Notes: generated by a model from the sequence alone, not told the origin. A stretch of 64,000 nucleotides of DNA from Rufibacter radiotolerans (GCF_001078055.1 NZ_CP010777.1:332408-396407), one strand, 5' to 3'; numbered from the stretch's first letter, positions 45,382-55,102 are shown. Program-made: numbers and translations.

Positions 45382-45431
45382 AACCAGTGCATATAGTGGT
45401 AAGAAAAAGGGAACTCAAAAGGTGTTAGATT

Positions 45432-46739
45432 TTAAGGCTTCGGCAGCAATTCTTTTATGGGAGGAGGGGTCACCCTAAAGAAATTATGTTCTCTAGGCAA
45501 AGGAATCTCTTCTGCCGGTTCAGGTACCGGTGAAGATTGTATGCCAAACTTTATACTAGCCAAAAGCAGCATTAAAAGCGGAGCAAAGGTTAAGGTGCCA
45601 ATAAAGCGCCCCGGCAGTAACACTAGTAGAAACATGATAAGAAGCGGGTAATACACCACCTTAGCCTGTTTTTCTATTCTATGGTTTCCCATGAAAAAGT
45701 AATGAACAACGCAGTAAGCGAACAGGAAAAACCCAAACAGTCCAGTGCTGAAGAAAATCATGTTGAGGTCACTATGGATCGGGCGGTCACGGCCAAAGTA
45801 CCTGGTGCCAAACTCATCGGTGTCAAAGAATTTCACCCCAAACAAAACTTCCAGCAAGCTGCCGGTTTTTTCATGGTAGTCCATGATGTAAAGCGTTTCC
45901 AGAACCCTTCCTTCTTCTTCATAGGTGTCCAGGTTCTGAATTCGGTCCCGCTTTTCCAGTTGAGCGGTTAATCTGGCTTCATATAAGGGGTAAGAAAAAA
46001 TAAGGGCCGCAACCATGAATACAGTGAGCCCCACCATTTTAAAGATGAGCCTTCGGTTGAGCAGGGCATACACAAACAAGGCCCCAAACAGCATGCCCAA
46101 GGCAGTTCTTCTGGTGTTAATCAATAGAATACAGACATTTATAATCATAAACACTGCATCATTTATTTTGACTAACAGGGTTTTGTCTTTGTTTGTAAGG
46201 AAGTAGTGAATGGCTAGGAACACCACAATTGGGATGATGTAAATTCTGGAGGTTATCAGATAACCCGTAGAGAAAGCCTCAGTGTAAGACTCCCCAATTT
46301 TAAAAATATTGGCATATACCACATAAGCCGGTAATGTCATCAACAAGACCCGGTTATACTTCTCAAACCCTTTCAGAAAATCAGTGGTTTGGGCAAAGTG
46401 TTTACCTAAGGGGATCATGAGTAAGGTAATGACTATGGCCAGCAGGTTTCTGGTGGAGGCAAGGGAGTCCCCGCTATTGATAATCCATAAGACTCCCAGA
46501 TACGCAATTAGGGCAACCAGTACAAAGTCATAGTTCTTTAAAGCATTATGCCGGATGATATATAGCAGCAGTAATGCCAGGGGTATGAAATAACGGAGGG
46601 CCGCAAATATCTTGTCGTCTTTGTAAAACCCGTCAAACATGTCAAAGAACACGAAGAAGAGGGGCAGTGAAAAGACAGCTGCTTTGAAATTATAGAAAGC
46701 CAGAAAGATCAATATGGCGGCTAGGGCAAATAAGATCAT
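45432..46739 (-). CDS. O-antigen polymerase/ligase-like membrane protein (Wzy candidate)
   Basis: A 435-residue polytopic protein of about eleven hydrophobic helices with one large periplasmic loop (about residues 265-325, KRDRIQNLDTYEEEGRVLETLYIMDYHEK), the general form of Wzy polymerases and WaaL ligases. TRRTALGMLFGALFVYALLN matches the conserved O-antigen ligase-domain helix with its arginine pair. As the only such gene in the locus, and alongside a flippase, it is the likely polymerase of the repeat unit. Distinguishing polymerase from ligase by sequence alone is not possible. Confidence 0.8.
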   Translation of the reverse strand: MILFALAAILIFLAFYNFKAAVFSLPLFFVFFDMFDGFYKDDKIFAALRYFIPLALLLLYIIRHNALKNYDFVLVALIAYLGVLWIINSGDSLASTRNLLAIVITLLMIPLGKHFAQTTDFLKGFEKYNRVLLMTLPAYVVYANIFKIGESYTEAFSTGYLITSRIYIIPIVVFLAIHYFLTNKDKTLLVKINDAVFMIINVCILLINTRRTALGMLFGALFVYALLNRRLIFKMVGLTVFMVAALIFSYPLYEARLTAQLEKRDRIQNLDTYEEEGRVLETLYIMDYHEKTGSLLEVLFGVKFFDTDEFGTRYFGRDRPIHSDLNMIFFSTGLFGFFLFAYCVVHYFFMGNHRIEKQAKVVYYPLLIMFLLVLLPGRFIGTLTFAPLLMLLLASIKFGIQSSPVPEPAEEIPLPREHNFFRVTPPPIKELLPKP

Positions 46740-46757
46740 AGTTCCTACATCATGTTA

Positions 46758-47534
46758 TTAAACCAGACCCAGGTGCTGCATAATGTGTTCTGCGGTTAAA
46801 GCAGGGGAGTGCTGGGTAGAAATAATGAATTTGTTTTTACACCCTGAATTCTTGTAAATCTGGAACAGATAGTCATTACATCTGTGTAATTCTTTTAACC
46901 GTTGGTCTGCCGGCATTCTATCAAACCTGCTTAAGTTGGTGCTTCTGTTCTGGATTCTCTCACTTGCCGTTTCTGGGTCAATGTCTAAGTAGAAAACATA
47001 GTTGACCTTGAAATAGAACGGACGGGGCGTGGTAGCAAAGTGCTGGTAAGAATTGTGATTAAATATGGTGGCAGACCACAGTTCCTGAATGATCCATTGT
47101 TCCAGCAATACAATGTCAATTGCTTTAGAAGCTATGATCTGCTGTAAGGCAGTGTTAAAAATAGAGAGTCTTACATATCGGTAAATAGAGGAGGCGCTGA
47201 AAATCCGCTGAGCGACCAACGATAAAGAGTAAGAAAATAAAAGGTGGCCTGTTGAGAAAAGCGTAGTGGTAAACAGGAGCAGCTTACGGTATAGGGAAAG
47301 AGATTGAATATGGTCCTTCACGTCCTGCAGTGTTAGTACCTGCAGATCTTTTTCCTTAAGAAGACCAGAAAGATGTCTGCAGACAGTTGTTTTTCCAGCC
47401 CCCGGCGGACCTGCCAGTTCCACTATGGTAGCAGGGTGACTTAGGGGCACAAAAGAAGAGTGGATGCTGGTAGGTTTAATTCCTGAAGTAATTTCGGTTA
47501 TAGAGTCCATTGGGCATGTATCTGATTTAGGCAT
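46758..47534 (-). CDS. P-loop kinase-like protein of the polysaccharide locus
   Basis: A 258-residue protein of the P-loop kinase superfamily, similar in pattern to thymidylate or shikimate kinases but not assignable to one. Walker A GPPGAGKTT lies at about residues 43-51; a lid-like arginine stretch ERIQNRSTNLSRFDRMPADQR follows a FYLDIDPETAS strand. It overlaps the preceding gene, which also encodes a kinase-like domain, by 8 bp, so the two are co-translated. A role as a sugar or lipid-carrier kinase for precursor supply is inference. Confidence 0.75.
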   Translation of the reverse strand: MPKSDTCPMDSITEITSGIKPTSIHSSFVPLSHPATIVELAGPPGAGKTTVCRHLSGLLKEKDLQVLTLQDVKDHIQSLSLYRKLLLFTTTLFSTGHLLFSYSLSLVAQRIFSASSIYRYVRLSIFNTALQQIIASKAIDIVLLEQWIIQELWSATIFNHNSYQHFATTPRPFYFKVNYVFYLDIDPETASERIQNRSTNLSRFDRMPADQRLKELHRCNDYLFQIYKNSGCKNKFIISTQHSPALTAEHIMQHLGLV

Positions 47535-49071
47535 ATGCCTTCCAAATTTCTTGTTTGACGGTTGTGAGCACCTGGCTTAAAGGTTGAGCCGCATCAATAG
47601 TGATCACCTGGCTATTTTTGCCAAACCGTAGCTCTTTGATACCGGCTATTTTTGCTTCTAATTTTGGCAGTGATACATCTCCCGGTTTTCTGGCTTCCAC
47701 CACCTGGGCATCGGCAATCAACTTAAAGATGAGATCTGGGGAGTGGCTCTTAACGGAAGCGTAGAGGTTGGCCTCATATCTGGCCATAGCCCTGAAAAGC
47801 AGATTGCCAGACGTAACCAGGTGGTGCAAAAGCGGTCCGTCATTAAAGCCTTTGATCTGGTTTTGGGGAAACCTGTCACAGATAACCAGCATGCCCATTT
47901 GTTTCGCCTCCTGCATTCTGCGCAGGTTGGTTTTCTTTTCCTGGGCCACCAGCAGGGCTTCAACGCACCTGTATAAATTCGCCAGGAACCCTTCTTTTTG
48001 TAAACCGGCTGGATCGGTTTTTTGAACCTTGCCCGTTTTTTTTCGGGCAGGAACTACCGCCTTTTTTAGCTTAGATAAAACAGTTCTGGCCCAGGAGGCA
48101 GTGCCATCTCCTCTGCCAAAGTAAATGCTGTAGACATCTAGTTTCTGCTGAAAAGTCTTGCGTAGGTTAGCCGTCACCGTGGACTTGCCCGAGCCGTCTG
48201 CGCCTAGGAAAGCGACAGTAAGGCCACCGCGCGGGTTTATTCTTCTGGAGACCATGGGCCGGTCTAAAAGCTTGGGAAGCTTTCCTAGGGTCCTGACCAT
48301 TACCTCTCTGTACCAACGGGAAAACAAGGCGCTAACCGGTGAATACAATTTGTTGTTCCTGAATTCTGCCCTTACCAGGCGCGAAAGCTGAAACAGGTCC
48401 TTTCTGTTAGTGCCGTGTAGAATCAGGTTGAGAATGGGGTAATAGTTGGAGACAATGCCTTGCAGCATGGCTACTACCTGCGCTTGGGTGGCATTAGCCT
48501 TCAACCATTTGTACTCCTGTAAAAGCCTGCCGGTATAACTGGTTTTGTTGAAAAGGTATATCAGGAAAAGGTCTCTGGTTCTTAGTTTAAGCGCCTCTCT
48601 GAAGTAAAGCAGGATTAACTCAAAGGCAGGGTGTGAATGGTAGATGCCATGAAAGCTATTAAAGACCCGCGTCTGCAGGATTTGGTCTTCAAAGGTAAGT
48701 TGGTAGCCTTTGAGATAATTTTCGCCCATGGTGAGCCTGAAATGGGCATGCACATGCACTACCTTTCCGGAAGGTGAATCAAAGCCTATGTAGTCTTCAA
48801 TGTCTTTATACTGTTTTTGGTCCAAAGAAGAAAATTTCCTGAAGTCAAGCTCCTTAAGCAGAAACAATACCTTGTCTTTTTGGCTGGTATCAAAGAGAAT
48901 GTCCAGGTCTGTGTCACCTAGCATAGAAGCACTCAGGTTCTCATTGCTTTTCCAGTGGCAATACAAAATGTTCTGTTCATGAAAAGCAGAAAGAAGGGCT
49001 TCTATAATGCTAAGCTTGTGAAGAGGTTCTGCAATCTCGGGGGCAGGGGACTTATCAATTAGAGTTTCCAT
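47527..49071 (-). CDS. Nucleotidyltransferase-like domain fused to a thymidylate kinase-like domain
   Basis: A 514-residue two-domain protein. The N-terminal part (about 20-220) carries YCHWKSN...LGDTDLDILF (acidic DxD-like motif at 53-57), reminiscent of nucleotidyltransferase folds, followed by HVHAHFRLTMG. The C-terminal part has Walker A LGADGSGKST (about 289-298) and the lid/DRFPQNQ motif of thymidylate kinase-like enzymes (VICDRFPQNQIKGFNDGP). The combination occurs in surface-polysaccharide loci, and its reaction is unknown. It overlaps the second kinase gene by 8 bp. Confidence 0.75.
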   Translation of the reverse strand: METLIDKSPAPEIAEPLHKLSIIEALLSAFHEQNILYCHWKSNENLSASMLGDTDLDILFDTSQKDKVLFLLKELDFRKFSSLDQKQYKDIEDYIGFDSPSGKVVHVHAHFRLTMGENYLKGYQLTFEDQILQTRVFNSFHGIYHSHPAFELILLYFREALKLRTRDLFLIYLFNKTSYTGRLLQEYKWLKANATQAQVVAMLQGIVSNYYPILNLILHGTNRKDLFQLSRLVRAEFRNNKLYSPVSALFSRWYREVMVRTLGKLPKLLDRPMVSRRINPRGGLTVAFLGADGSGKSTVTANLRKTFQQKLDVYSIYFGRGDGTASWARTVLSKLKKAVVPARKKTGKVQKTDPAGLQKEGFLANLYRCVEALLVAQEKKTNLRRMQEAKQMGMLVICDRFPQNQIKGFNDGPLLHHLVTSGNLLFRAMARYEANLYASVKSHSPDLIFKLIADAQVVEARKPGDVSLPKLEAKIAGIKELRFGKNSQVITIDAAQPLSQVLTTVKQEIWKAYA

Positions 49072-49099
49072 GGTACTGTGTTTTTATCTCTGGGGACGT

Positions 49100-50629
49100 T
49101 TACTTTTTGAACCTATTGGTAATTAGTTTCCCGAATAAGCTTTTAAGATCATCACTTATAATTAAGGTGGGGAAAAACTTAATCAAACCAGCCGCCAGCA
49201 GCATGATGACCAAGGCGTTCAAGAAAAGCGTGAGTAAGTGGGAATCAGTTAAAGACCGAAGCGTTGTGACCAGGAAGTAACTGGCGGTTCCGGTGATAAG
49301 GCCAAGAATGATCCCATGCATGTGTACTTTGGCCATTTCTGCCCACCCAATGCCTGTAAGCTTAATACTTAGGTGGGCCATCAGTAGGAAGTTCAGCACT
49401 AAGGCCAATGCCACTCCCCAGGCTACCCCTGAAAGGCCCCAGAATTGGCCTATATAAGAGCCAATACCCACCGTGGCCGCGTAGAGCACCTGGCGCCAGG
49501 CCCTTTTATAGACAGCCCCTGTGGCCCTAGCCAGGGAATCACTCATTTTATAGCTCATCCTGAAAAGCAGGCTACAAGCCAACACCTGGAAAGGGAGAAT
49601 GACATCAGTCCACTTAGGGCCTAAAAGGGTTAAGACTATCTCGGGGGCCAGGAGCACAAACTCAATGCTCAACGGAATAGAGACAAGTGCAATAAGACTT
49701 ACTCCCGTGAGGTACGCTCTGCCTAACCGCTGTTTGTCATCCTGCACCTTGGCCATGGCCGGGAAAAGGGATTTGTCCAGGGCGTTACCAAAAAGCCCAG
49801 CCGGCATAACCATAAACTGGTAGGCGCGTCCGTAAATACCCAGGGCGGCGGCCCCCAGCATACGGCCCACAATCAGATTGTCTCCCTGGGTAGCTAAGAA
49901 GTTGCCAATCCTGGCCATGGTCATGCCGCCGCCAAAAGAAAGTAACTCCATGAAGGCGTTCTTTTCAAAGCCTGGCTTCTTAGGAAACGGTTGGGCAATG
50001 ACCAAAAAGATAACATTCAAAACAGCCTGTAAAAGGTGCGCCGCCACTAAGGCCCAGACGCCCCAACCTATGTAGGCCAGGAAAATCCCGGCAATGCCAA
50101 ACCCAAGGGCATAGGAGGAAACTTCAATGGCGGCAAGGGTTTTGAACCTCATCTCCCGTTGCATGAGAGCATGCCCGATCAGGGTAAAAGAGTCTATCAA
50201 AAAGATGCAGGAAATGGCTCTTAAAATTGGAGTCAACCCTTCCATCTTAAAAAAAGATGCAACCAAAGGAGCTGATAGTAGGAGCCCTACTGCAAACAGG
50301 AGACCCATGCCCAATGACATGGTAAAGCCGGTGGTCAGGTGCCTGTTTTCTAGTTCCTGCCGTTGCACAATAGCGGGCCCTACCCCCATCTGGGTGAACA
50401 TTTTTGAGAAATCCACCACTATCACGGCAACCCCTACCAACCCAAACTCCAGGGGGCTTACCAACCTGGCCAATACTGCCAGCACGCCCACTTTAAGAGT
50501 CACCTGAATTCCGCTGCCGGTAATAAGAAACAGGAAGCCGGAAAAAGTACGCTCCGTCAGTTTCTTGTCTTTGGAAAGGGGGGCACTCTCAATGGGTAAA
50601 GTAGGCGCTTGTTGTAAAAGATCAGACAT
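49100..50629 (-). CDS. Polysaccharide flippase, MOP superfamily (Wzx-like)
   Basis: A 509-residue membrane protein with about fourteen helices of the PST/Wzx group. It would move lipid-linked repeat units across the inner membrane. Family segments include LTERTFSGFLFLITGSGIQVTLKVGVLAVLARLVSPLEFGLVGV, QREMRFKTLAAIEVSSY, and DNLIVGRMLGAAALGIYGRAYQ. The ATG at 50629 (MSDLLQQ) was chosen; a longer upstream start adds a non-conserved tail. It is 29 bp upstream of the fused nucleotidyltransferase/kinase gene. Confidence 0.9.
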   Translation of the reverse strand: MSDLLQQAPTLPIESAPLSKDKKLTERTFSGFLFLITGSGIQVTLKVGVLAVLARLVSPLEFGLVGVAVIVVDFSKMFTQMGVGPAIVQRQELENRHLTTGFTMSLGMGLLFAVGLLLSAPLVASFFKMEGLTPILRAISCIFLIDSFTLIGHALMQREMRFKTLAAIEVSSYALGFGIAGIFLAYIGWGVWALVAAHLLQAVLNVIFLVIAQPFPKKPGFEKNAFMELLSFGGGMTMARIGNFLATQGDNLIVGRMLGAAALGIYGRAYQFMVMPAGLFGNALDKSLFPAMAKVQDDKQRLGRAYLTGVSLIALVSIPLSIEFVLLAPEIVLTLLGPKWTDVILPFQVLACSLLFRMSYKMSDSLARATGAVYKRAWRQVLYAATVGIGSYIGQFWGLSGVAWGVALALVLNFLLMAHLSIKLTGIGWAEMAKVHMHGIILGLITGTASYFLVTTLRSLTDSHLLTLFLNALVIMLLAAGLIKFFPTLIISDDLKSLFGKLITNRFKK

Positions 50630-50728
50630 TGGGGTAATGAAATGGTAAGGCAATTGTAAGCATTTAAAAGAATCTCTATCCGCCGGTCTCAGAACGAACA
50701 CACTTCCTGAAAAGCAGTCAAAGAGTGG

Positions 50729-51820
50729 TTAATGCGGCACTTCCTCTGCATGTAACTTGGTTACTTTTTCAACGGGGTAGAACCCCTTGAACCACTCGGT
50801 GAATTTCCTTAGGCCGTACTGAATAGTGGTGTTGGGTTTGTAGTTAAAGTTATTGATCAGGTCATCTACATTGGCCCAGGTGGAAATGACATCCCCCGCC
50901 TCAATGTCTTTCATCTCTACAATAGCCTTTTTCTCCATACAGCTCTCCAACTCCTTGATAAAGGTCATGAGCTCAATGGGTTTGTTATTACCTATGTTGT
51001 AGATACAGTAAGGCGCCGTAGACCGGGAAGGATCTGGCTTGTTGGCATCCCAGGTGGCAAGCGGCTCTGCGGGCTTGTCCATGACATTGATAATGCCTTC
51101 CACAATGTCATCTATGTAGGTGAAATCTCTTTTCATCTTGCCATAGTTGAATACCTGAATGGGCTTGCCATTGAGAATGGAGTCTGCGAAGAGAAAGTAC
51201 GCCATATCTGGTCTTCCCCAGGGGCCATAGATGGTAAAGAAGCGAAGCCCCGAGGTAGGTATTCTATAGAGGTGGCTATAGGTGTGGGCCATGAGTTCAT
51301 TGGCCTTTTTGCTGGCGGCATATAGGGAGACGGGGTGGTCTACCGCATGCTTTACAGAGAAAGGCATGGTTTCATTCAGCCCATAGACACTGGAGGAGCT
51401 GGCGTAGACCAGATGCTTGATTCTATTATGCCTGGCCGCCTCTAGCACATTCAAGAAACTGACCAGGTTAGACTGGGCATAGGCATCTGGGTTGGTAATG
51501 GAATACCGCACACCGGCCTGCGCCGCTAAATGCACAATCACGTCAAACTCCTCTTTATTGCAGAGCGATAACAGTTCATGCTTGTCTTCCAGGTTCATCC
51601 GGATAAAGCGGTACCCCGGGTACTTCAAACTTTGAACCTCCGTGTGCCAGGCCACTGACTCCTCGGCAATGCCACTTTCCGCTAACCTGGCAAACTTGAG
51701 CCTGGGGTCATAGTAATCATTGATGTTGTCAATCCCTACTACCTCATCGCCTCTTAAAAGCAATTGCTTCGCTAAATGAAAGCCAACGAATCCGGCCGTG
51801 CCTGTAACTAAAACCTTCAT
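50729..51820 (-). CDS. NAD-dependent epimerase, UDP-glucuronate 4-epimerase-like
   Basis: A 363-residue extended SDR enzyme. NAD-binding TGTAGFVGFHLA begins at residue 7, followed by GIDNINDYYDPRLKFARL, the catalytic YAASKKANE (Tyr-x3-Lys) and GPWGRPDMAYFLFADSILNGKPIQVFN, all in the CapI/UDP-glucuronate 4-epimerase group. It would interconvert UDP-GlcA and UDP-GalA and so supply a uronic acid for the polysaccharide. The stretch of 251 bp upstream of it is unusually long for this operon. Confidence 0.9.
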   Translation of the reverse strand: MKVLVTGTAGFVGFHLAKQLLLRGDEVVGIDNINDYYDPRLKFARLAESGIAEESVAWHTEVQSLKYPGYRFIRMNLEDKHELLSLCNKEEFDVIVHLAAQAGVRYSITNPDAYAQSNLVSFLNVLEAARHNRIKHLVYASSSSVYGLNETMPFSVKHAVDHPVSLYAASKKANELMAHTYSHLYRIPTSGLRFFTIYGPWGRPDMAYFLFADSILNGKPIQVFNYGKMKRDFTYIDDIVEGIINVMDKPAEPLATWDANKPDPSRSTAPYCIYNIGNNKPIELMTFIKELESCMEKKAIVEMKDIEAGDVISTWANVDDLINNFNYKPNTTIQYGLRKFTEWFKGFYPVEKVTKLHAEEVPH

Positions 51821-52071
51821 ATCTGTCTTTGGGTTAGGTGCTGATGACGAAAGGGGGAATTGCCTTTGATGATGATTGTGTAGCAGAAATCACTCTTCTT
51901 TAATTGCCTTTTGCAGCAAGTTGAAAGAAGCAGACGGAGGTAGACACTTAAAACGTCACAGAAAGACGTAGCCGGTTAAAGGCTTTTTTCCAGACGGTTG
52001 ATGACTTGGTAACTAATAAATGGGTGTTGTCTAATCCTGTATTTTTAAACCCGGAAACCCTCTTTGGAATA
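51821..52071 (-). other. Untranslated interval after the UpxY gene
   Basis: 251 bp without a credible gene, in an operon where most other gaps are under 110 bp. It has a small stem-loop ACGTC..GACGT (51954-51970) and T-rich stretches. No -7 box was found. Antiterminators of this family act on the 5' region of their own transcript, so this region or the 163-bp gap upstream of upxY may hold the recruitment signal. Confidence 0.4.
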
Positions 52072-52590
52072 TCAAAAATCAGCGGCAGCGTACTGCAACA
52101 CTTCCACACTGGCCTTTGGTACTTCGGCGTACATGGTGAAGCCGAGAGAAGGAAGGGCTACTTTCAGGGTCTTGTTTTTAATGGCGATAACGGTGCCTTC
52201 CTTATCTGTGAGCGATCCTTCGTTTACTCTAACCGTGTTGTAGAGCGAAATTTCTGTGCCGGCTACAAAGACATTGCTGTGGCAGGTAAGAAACTCACGT
52301 ATGGTGTCAATTTCTTCTTCTCTAATGACAGCCGGTTTGCCCAGCCAGTTAACCAGGCTAAGCACCCCATTGGTTTTTTTCAGGTCATAGAGTTGCTTTT
52401 CGGGGACCCGCACAAAGACATAGGAGGTGAACAGCGGTTCTAAAACTGTTTTCTTTCTGTCACTCCACTGCCTGGTGACCCTGTTTAAAGGACAGTAATT
52501 GGTGATCAGCCTTTCTGTGAAGGAGGCAGCCACTTTCTTTTCCCAGCGTGGCTTGGTATAAACCGCGTACCATTTCTCATGCATAGCCAT
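52072..52590 (-). CDS. UpxY-family NusG-like transcription antiterminator
   Basis: A 172-residue NusG paralogue. The NGN domain starts EKWYAVYTKPRWEKKVAASF and contains LFTSYVFVRVPEKQLYDLKKTNGVLSLVNWLGKPAVI; a KOW-type region (VNEGSLTDKEGTVIAIKNKTLKVALPSLGFTMYAEV) follows. UpxY proteins in Bacteroides let RNA polymerase pass through long capsule operons. It sits third, after the wza- and wzc-like genes, rather than first as in Bacteroides capsule loci, with long untranslated gaps on both sides. The start could also be the ATG at 52584. Confidence 0.9.
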   Translation of the reverse strand: MAMHEKWYAVYTKPRWEKKVAASFTERLITNYCPLNRVTRQWSDRKKTVLEPLFTSYVFVRVPEKQLYDLKKTNGVLSLVNWLGKPAVIREEEIDTIREFLTCHSNVFVAGTEISLYNTVRVNEGSLTDKEGTVIAIKNKTLKVALPSLGFTMYAEVPKASVEVLQYAAADF

Positions 52591-52753
52591 GGACCCTTAG
52601 GGCAATTGAGGGATCTTTAAACACAGAGCTTCGCTTGCCTCAGTCACAGCCAGTAACCGGGTGCAGAAGGAAGAGGAAATCATTTTTCTAAGTGTAAAGG
52701 CACCTAGAAGGCGGGTAGAGTACTATTTATGCCCTTAGGCAAGTGCGTTGTAT

Positions 52754-55081
52754 TTATGCTTTTGCTCTGGTCTTATAAGCCTGGTAGGCTTTCTCACCAT
52801 AGTTGTATTCATGCCCGTAGCCATAGCCGTAGCCATAATGCTTGTCAAACAAGCCTCTTGGCTTCACGCCATTGAATACAATGGCAACGTTGTTCAGCAG
52901 TTTTATTTTGTTGCTCATGGCCAGGCCTTGCAAGATCCTTTTTGGGGTATAGGAATGCCGCATGACCAGAAGCGTAATGTTGCAGTACTCTGCCAGCAGG
53001 GAGGCGCCTGTGACAATATCTATGGGAGGAGTGTCCACAATTATATAGTCAAACTCCATCTCAACGTAGGCAAACAGGCTTTCCAATTGGCCATTCAGCA
53101 GCAGCTCAGTGTGGTCGCCAATCTCAATGCCCGCGGGTACCACAAACAGGTTGTCAAAGTCAGTGTGGTGGATAATGCTCTGCGGAGTGGCTTCTCCCTT
53201 CAGGAATTCAATAAGGCCGTGTTGGTGCTCCATATCAAACCGGGAAGTGGTAGCGGCTTTCATCAGGTCAAAGTCCATTAGTACTACCTTCTTGCCGGAA
53301 GTGGCCAGACTGTACGCCAGGTTGGTGCTCACAAAGGTCTTGCCTTCTCCTGGTATGTTGGAAGTGACCATGATTTTCTTCTTGGTGAACGTGCGGCCGT
53401 AAAGACCCAGGGAGGCCCGCAATTGCCTGAACTGCTCAATAGTGAAGGCTTCTGTAGGCGCCTTGAAGGGGCCAGGCTCATTGTTTTTGACAAAGGCCAG
53501 TTCTGCCACAATAGGGGCATTGGTGTGTTTCTCAATCTCTGACCTGAACAACAGTTTGCCTTTGAGCAACTCACTGCCAGATACCAGAGCCACCCCAAAC
53601 ACGCAGGCCATCATGGCTGCAATCAGGTACAGGTACAGGGGTCTGGGGCTTACCGGGCCCATGGAAGATTGGGCCATATCAACTATTCTGGTGTCTTCGG
53701 CGGTAGGGGCATAAGACAGAACGGTTTCCTCCCTTTTCTGCAAAAGGAAGTTATAGGCGTTGTTTTTGGTTTCTAGTTGGCGGCTTATCTCAAGCAATTC
53801 CCTTTCCTTTTTAGGAATGGTCTGTAAAACGGCGTTGTACTGGCTGCTGGTGCTGGACAGGTTGGCTCGGCTGGCTTGCAAGGCAACCCGCTGGTTCTGG
53901 ATGTTCTCTAAGATGCTGGGCCGTAGTTTCTCAATTTCGTCTACCACCGATACCAGAATAGGGTTGTTCTCTGCGGTGGTCTTCTTCAGGCGCTGGTACA
54001 TCATTTCAGACTCATACAGCTTGTTTAAAAGCTGCGACAGTACAGGATCATTAATGCCTAACGTGGAAGGGACAATGCCATCTGAGTTGCCTTTGAGCAC
54101 AATATACCGCTGTACCTTGTCCAGAACCGCCAATTGTTGGTTGATCTCGGCAATGCTGCGGTCATTCTCGCCCACGTTGTTGAGGAATACTCTTCCCTGT
54201 TCACTCAGGTTCACCACCCTTTGCGTGGATTTGTACCGCACCACCTTGTTCTCCAGCTCGGCCAGTTCTTTGCCTACCATCTTGATCCTTTTCTCTACAA
54301 AGTCAAGGGTATTGGCCGCCAGCTTGTTTCGCTTGATAATGGCCACCTGGTTGTACGCCTCAATAAGGTTATTGAGAATGGCTTCCCCTCTCTCCGGAGA
54401 CGGGTCTTTCAGGGAGAAATTGACGGCGGTAGACAGTTTGTTTTCTGCCTGTATGTTCAGGTTACGGCTTATCTCATCTATGGCCCGTTTGGGGGCTACA
54501 ATGGAGAAGAACAGGGTGTTTTCAGTGGAAGCAGTCTGGTGGGCGTTTCTGGTGAACTTCATTACCCCATAAGGGGTTTTGACCCACGTGTCCAGGGGAT
54601 ATTTTTTGGTGTTTATTTTTACCTTGTTCTGGGAGGCCAAGTAAGTGAAATGGATCTTCTCCCTTTCCTGCGCTTCCTCAGGATACCTTAACTCTATTTG
54701 GATAGGGGAGGTGGCGTACGCCGGGATTTCCCTGAATTTCTCCTCTTCAAACACCGGAACATAGAGGTGCAGTTTATCAACCACTTGCTGCATTAAGGCC
54801 CTTGATTGAATGACCTTGATCTCGTTCTCTACAATGTTGTTAGAGGTGAAAGCATCAATGGATTGGGTCATTCTGGATTCATCTACCCCCTTCTTTTCAT
54901 CTTTGATGATAATGGTGGCTGATGTCTCATATAGCGGAACTGCAATATAGTTCAGGTAAACCCAGGCCCCTGCCAAGGAGAGGCTGATCAACACAGCAAA
55001 CAAGGGCCAGAAAGGAACAAATTTATACGCAAAGGAAGCGTGTAAATTATCGTCTGGGGTGGTAGGTGTAGTACTAGTCAT
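52754..55081 (-). CDS. Polysaccharide co-polymerase with BY-kinase domain (Wzc-like)
   Basis: A 775-residue inner-membrane protein: Wzz domain with N-terminal helix (LFAVLISLSLAGAWVYLNY), long coiled-coil periplasmic part, second helix (YLYLIAAMMACVFGVALV), then a cytoplasmic tyrosine kinase with Walker A SNIPGEGKTF (about residue 575), Walker A' VVLMDFDLMKA and Walker B FDYIIVDTPP. The C-terminus has eight tyrosines in HYGYGYGYGHEYNYGEKAYQAY, the autophosphorylation cluster that controls chain length. It lies 21 bp downstream of the Wza-like exporter. Confidence 0.95.
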   Translation of the reverse strand: MTSTTPTTPDDNLHASFAYKFVPFWPLFAVLISLSLAGAWVYLNYIAVPLYETSATIIIKDEKKGVDESRMTQSIDAFTSNNIVENEIKVIQSRALMQQVVDKLHLYVPVFEEEKFREIPAYATSPIQIELRYPEEAQEREKIHFTYLASQNKVKINTKKYPLDTWVKTPYGVMKFTRNAHQTASTENTLFFSIVAPKRAIDEISRNLNIQAENKLSTAVNFSLKDPSPERGEAILNNLIEAYNQVAIIKRNKLAANTLDFVEKRIKMVGKELAELENKVVRYKSTQRVVNLSEQGRVFLNNVGENDRSIAEINQQLAVLDKVQRYIVLKGNSDGIVPSTLGINDPVLSQLLNKLYESEMMYQRLKKTTAENNPILVSVVDEIEKLRPSILENIQNQRVALQASRANLSSTSSQYNAVLQTIPKKERELLEISRQLETKNNAYNFLLQKREETVLSYAPTAEDTRIVDMAQSSMGPVSPRPLYLYLIAAMMACVFGVALVSGSELLKGKLLFRSEIEKHTNAPIVAELAFVKNNEPGPFKAPTEAFTIEQFRQLRASLGLYGRTFTKKKIMVTSNIPGEGKTFVSTNLAYSLATSGKKVVLMDFDLMKAATTSRFDMEHQHGLIEFLKGEATPQSIIHHTDFDNLFVVPAGIEIGDHTELLLNGQLESLFAYVEMEFDYIIVDTPPIDIVTGASLLAEYCNITLLVMRHSYTPKRILQGLAMSNKIKLLNNVAIVFNGVKPRGLFDKHYGYGYGYGHEYNYGEKAYQAYKTRAKA

Positions 55082-55102
55082 AAGTACCTGTATTAATGTG
55101 AA

